From Lachnospiraceae bacterium (lineage in GTDB: Bacteria > Bacillota > Clostridia > Lachnospirales > Lachnospiraceae): DNA of 64,000 nt. The position numbers were made by a program, and so were the translations under genes. The stretch is taken from NCBI GenBank assembly GCA_902363555.1, contig CABJAM010000012.1, positions 1-64,000 on the forward strand. The letters are read 5' to 3'. Shown here in pieces: positions 61,414 to 64,000 of this stretch. A model generated the notes under the pieces. The model was given only the letters and a program-made list of their open reading frames with translations, was not told the DNA's origin and ran no database searches. How positions within the stretch are numbered: position 1 is the first letter of the stretch; each line of letters starts with the position of its first letter.

Positions 61414-62763
61414 ATGAAAGAGATAAAAAAATTAGGCTTGTGTTTGGGATGTGCGGTACTTTTTATCGCTTTCTACTTTCTGTGTGCCGGGAGCGCACAG
61501 TCGGCCAGAGAGTATTATGCAGGGTATGATGGCAGCAGTGCCATTAAAAATGTCCAGAACATTTCCATTGAGGACGCCGTACATCAATATGTGACGGAAC
61601 ATCTGGAAAAGGAGATTAAAATCACCGGAACCGGTGATATCATGTTCTACGAATACCAGATGACCCGCGCTTACGACAGCGAGAGCCAGACCTTTGATTT
61701 TACCCCAAGCTTTCAGTATATCAGCAAATATCTGGAGGATTCCTCCTATGTGCTTGGAAATCTTGAAGCGACTATGGCCGGAAAAGAAAAGGGCAAAAAC
61801 AGTAATACCATGGGCTATTGGGCCGATGTGGATAATATGAATTTCAATGTACCGGAGCAGGCGGCAAAGGATTTGAAGGCCGCCGGCTTTGATATGCTCA
61901 CCACGGCGAATAATCACGCTATGGACAGCGGCATTGCCGGTTTGTCGGCTACCATAGATTTTATAAAGGATGCCGGACTGGATCAGACCGGTTCCTTTAA
62001 AGCAAACACTGACCAGAAATATGAAATTAAAAATATTGACGGTATCAATGTAGGCTTTATCGCTTACAGCAATACGGTCAATGAGACGCTGGACGCGGAG
62101 AACAGCTATGCCCTTAATAGCCTCGATGAAGGCGAGAGCGGCTATTCGGAGACGAAGGTGACGCTGCTGTGCAGTCAGATTGGTGAGATGCGCACAAAGG
62201 GCGCCGAATTTGTGGTGGTATATCTCCATTTTGGTACAAAATACGCGTCTGCGCCTGGTGAGGCTGAGAAGCAGTTGGCGCGCCAGCTCGTCAATGCCGG
62301 CGCCGATGTTATTTTCGGCAGCTATCCCCATGTGGTGCAGCCGATGGAGCTGATCACCGCCACAGCCAGTGATGGAAGTGAGCGCACCGGCGTCGTATTT
62401 TACTCACTGGGCAATTTTATTTCCTCTATGCAGTATCAGTCGTCCAATGGCTATAGCCGCGATCTGGGAGCGATTGCCAGCGTTGTGCTGACCAAGGATA
62501 ATACGGGCGCTCATATTTCAGGGATTGAAATCGTACCGACCTATGTGGACTGGACGGATAAGGATATTGTTGTATTGCCGGTCTGTGAGGTGAAGGATAA
62601 CGAGAGCGCTTTTGCCAGCCGTTTTGAAAATGATGATACGGCTTATCTGGATAAGGAGCGGCTTGACGCAGGGTATGAGGGCGTGATTAAGAGTATTATT
62701 GGTGATTCTGACCTCAAGTATACATATTCTGATTATAAATATAAAATTAGTTTGGAAAAATAG
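61414..62763 (+). CDS. CapA-family protein (poly-gamma-glutamate synthesis type)
   Basis: 449 residues. An N-terminal signal anchor (about 7-27) is followed by the CapA metallophosphatase-like domain: ITGTGDIMFYEYQ, VLGNLEATMAG, LTTANNHAMDSGIAG, VVVYLHFGTKYAS, and FGSYPHVVQPME. Such proteins act outside the membrane; in Bacillus they belong to gamma-polyglutamate export, but no CapB or CapC gene is near. The role here is uncertain. It starts 12 nt after alaS. Confidence 0.88.
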   Translation: MKEIKKLGLCLGCAVLFIAFYFLCAGSAQSAREYYAGYDGSSAIKNVQNISIEDAVHQYVTEHLEKEIKITGTGDIMFYEYQMTRAYDSESQTFDFTPSFQYISKYLEDSSYVLGNLEATMAGKEKGKNSNTMGYWADVDNMNFNVPEQAAKDLKAAGFDMLTTANNHAMDSGIAGLSATIDFIKDAGLDQTGSFKANTDQKYEIKNIDGINVGFIAYSNTVNETLDAENSYALNSLDEGESGYSETKVTLLCSQIGEMRTKGAEFVVVYLHFGTKYASAPGEAEKQLARQLVNAGADVIFGSYPHVVQPMELITATASDGSERTGVVFYSLGNFISSMQYQSSNGYSRDLGAIASVVLTKDNTGAHISGIEIVPTYVDWTDKDIVVLPVCEVKDNESAFASRFENDDTAYLDKERLDAGYEGVIKSIIGDSDLKYTYSDYKYKISLEK

Positions 62764-62791
62764 TTGACGAATCAGAAAAATATGCTATAAT
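62764..62791 (+). promoter_or_regulatory. Promoter of rpsU
   Basis: TTGACG (62764-62769) and TATAAT (62786-62791) with 16-bp spacing begin right at the stop codon of the CapA-like gene. The leader has a CAGTTGTAT/ATACGCAACTG hairpin just before the GGAGG sites. Confidence 0.7.
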
Positions 62792-62867
62792 TCTTATAGT
62801 GCTATGAAAAATATACCCACAGTTGTATAGGCACAATACGCAACTGGAGGGAGGTAAGGTGTGAGCT

Positions 62868-63044
62868 ATGTCAAACGTTATCGTTAAAGAAAACGAAACT
62901 CTGGACAGTGCTTTACGCAGATTCAAAAGAAACTGTGCAAAAGCAGGTATTCAGCAGGAAATTCGTAAAAGAGAACATTACGAAAAACCAAGCGTTCGTC
63001 GTAAGAAAAAGTCCGAAGCTGCGAGAAAGCGCAAGTTCAAATAA
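62868..63044 (+). CDS. rpsU: 30S ribosomal protein S21
   Basis: 58 residues: SNVIVKENETLDSALRRFKR at the start, then CAKAGIQQEIRKREHYEKPS and a basic tail ending RKRKFK. This is S21 in full. S21 sits near the platform of the 30S subunit and helps mRNA binding. Two GGAGG-like sites lie within 30 nt of the ATG. rpsU followed by yqfC and yqfD is a usual order in spore formers. Confidence 0.97.
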   Translation: MSNVIVKENETLDSALRRFKRNCAKAGIQQEIRKREHYEKPSVRRKKKSEAARKRKFK

Positions 63045-63057
63045 TTTCAAGTTTAAA

Positions 63058-63089
63058 AAGCTATGGCTGTCAGGCCGTAGCTTTTTTTT
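63058..63089 (+). terminator. Terminator after rpsU
   Basis: AAGCTATGGC pairs with GCCGTAGCTT (one T-G pair), followed by a T8 run. It separates rpsU from the sporulation genes. Confidence 0.85.
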
Positions 63090-63229
63090 CGGTTGTCATA
63101 TCGTGGATGCGTCCTGACGGGCGTGGCTGCGGTGGCCAGGGTGGCGCTGGGGCGGCGGCGTCTCCAAAAAAGAACGTCTACAATCTGCCCCCGCCACATA
63201 TAATGTATAAATTCCTGCGGGGGGTTTTT

Positions 63230-63616
63230 ATGAAGAGGCATAAGGCAAAAAAGAAAGAACTTGAAAAGGAAAATTTCAAAAAGAAAAAGACTGCATCCGA
63301 TGAGTCGATGAAATCCATTCTGAAAGATTCCCTGCATTATATGAATATTTTCCAGGCCCAGGCGCCGACGATGTATCTTTGCGGCAATGAAAGCCTGTAT
63401 ATAGAGCATTACGACAGTATTATCGAGTACACCGGATCGCGGGTGAAGCTCCAGCTTCCCAAAATGCAGTTGCTTTTGGAAGGCACGGAGCTTATGCTGG
63501 AATATTTTTCAAAGGACGATCTGAAGGTGAACGGCACCATTGAGCGTATGACATTTTTCGGACCTCCGGCGCCAAAGAAGGGGCGGGGAATCGGCCGGGA
63601 TCAGAGGCGGGGGTGA
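63230..63616 (+). CDS. yqfC: Sporulation protein YqfC
   Basis: 128 residues. A lysine-rich start precedes the YqfC/YabP-like region: MYLCGNESLYIEHYDSIIEY, VKLQLPKMQLLLEG and DDLKVNGTIERMTF. In Bacillus it is made in the mother cell under sigma-E, together with YqfD. ATG 63230 is chosen; a GGGGGG tract is 5 nt upstream and the longer frame from 63107 adds a low-complexity GC-rich leader. A mother-cell promoter could not be placed with confidence. Confidence 0.88.
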   Translation: MKRHKAKKKELEKENFKKKKTASDESMKSILKDSLHYMNIFQAQAPTMYLCGNESLYIEHYDSIIEYTGSRVKLQLPKMQLLLEGTELMLEYFSKDDLKVNGTIERMTFFGPPAPKKGRGIGRDQRRG

Positions 63617-63623
63617 GCAATCC

Positions 63624-64000
63624 ATGAGCAGATTTTGGGATTTTGTGGGCGGAACGCTGGACTGCCGGCTGGATACGCCTGCGCCGGAGCGTTTTATGAA
63701 TTTATGCCACAGCCGGAAAATATATCTGGCGGACATAAGCTCCTCCGGCCAGCAGACAAGGTTTCGCATCGGTCTTAAGGATTACCGGAAGATTCGGCCG
63801 GTGGTGCGTAAATGCCATGTGGTTCCAAAGATTATACGGCGGCGTGGGCTGCCTTTTCTTCTTTACAGGAACCGGCGCCATAAGGCTTTTTTTGCCGGTA
63901 TAATTATAGCTCTTGCGCTTCTGTGGCTGCTGTCCGGCTATGTGTGGGATATTGAGATCCAGGGCAATGCCGTCCATACGGACGAGACACTGGCGCAGTT
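63624..64000 (+). CDS. yqfD: Sporulation protein YqfD, partial (cut by window end)
   Basis: The first 125 codons are present. They include the N-terminal part RFWDFVGGTLDCRLDTPAPE, a basic region KCHVVPKIIRRRGLPF, one membrane segment (about 88-107) and the start of the POTRA-like WDIEIQGNAVHTDETL. YqfD is needed for sporulation at the engulfment stage in Bacillus. GGGGGTG precedes the ATG, 7 nt after yqfC. It continues beyond 64000. Confidence 0.9.
   Translation, partial: MSRFWDFVGGTLDCRLDTPAPERFMNLCHSRKIYLADISSSGQQTRFRIGLKDYRKIRPVVRKCHVVPKIIRRRGLPFLLYRNRRHKAFFAGIIIALALLWLLSGYVWDIEIQGNAVHTDETLAQ

Noticed and set aside
1..64000. CRISPR arrays, tRNA and rRNA genes, intact insertion sequences
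   Set aside because: No regularly spaced short repeats with unique spacers, no tRNA-like cloverleaf with conserved loops and no transposase frames were seen on either strand.

Overview
The window looks like a chromosome segment from a Gram-positive, spore-forming member of the Clostridia, most likely Lachnospiraceae. The evidence is AGGAGG-type ribosome sites throughout, the order rplS/signal peptidase/rbgA/rnhB/yraN, the set DUF512 radical SAM protein-der-plsY-gpsA, the sporulation pair yqfC-yqfD after rpsU, RecU, and the short HisG with HisZ. No rRNA, tRNA, CRISPR array or intact insertion sequence was seen.

Layout. 1-9963 is a housekeeping block: ribosomal protein L19 with a structured leader, two signal peptidase I paralogs (the first lacks the catalytic lysine), RbgA, RNase HII, YraN, PgeF, a DUF512 radical SAM protein, Der, PlsY and GpsA. 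10.1-33.0 kb is a Wzx/Wzy-type exopolysaccharide or capsule locus. It opens with a tyrosine recombinase gene flanked by near-palindromic 21-bp sites and two outward-facing promoters, a plausible phase switch. CpsB, CpsC and CpsD regulators and a PglF-type dehydratase follow. An AT-rich cargo comes next: aldolase-like protein, PLP decarboxylase, PglC-type sugar transferase, class IV aminotransferase, four glycosyltransferases, polymerase, a WbpA/WbpB/WbpE-like UDP-sugar pathway with a MaoC-LpxD-like fusion protein, a flippase and an acyltransferase. Decayed fragments of a second aminotransferase and a second nucleotide-sugar dehydrogenase show that this cargo turns over.

33.0-39.7 kb is accessory: a frameshifted remnant resembling Wadjet JetA (TIGR02677), an unknown HTH-like protein, a divergent UDP-glucose dehydrogenase fused to an XRE-type HTH, a lone ribbon-helix-helix protein, an RNA-ligase-like nucleotidyltransferase and an LCP ligase. 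39.9-51.7 kb returns to core genes: ilvN, ilvC, a membrane-anchored MutS-like ATPase, rnhA, an RsmF-like methylase, an RsuA-HAD fusion, YgiQ, an SDR, a RluA-type synthase and recU. 52.0-58.0 kb is a histidine operon, hisZ-G-D-B-A, ending in a degenerate HisF-like barrel fused to HisIE. 58.1-64.0 kb holds a 40-aa membrane peptide, alaS, a CapA-like gene, rpsU, yqfC and the start of yqfD.

Features beyond genes include an 83-bp structured repeat at three intergenic sites with compensatory base changes, and a 167-bp near-perfect palindrome before the his operon. The strongest candidates for something undescribed are the self-contained recombinase/promoter module at the head of the polysaccharide locus, and the UDP-sugar module with its MaoC-LpxD fusion, which suggests an unusual N-acylated aminouronic acid in the polymer. 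All functions are assigned by reading motifs; no database search was run.
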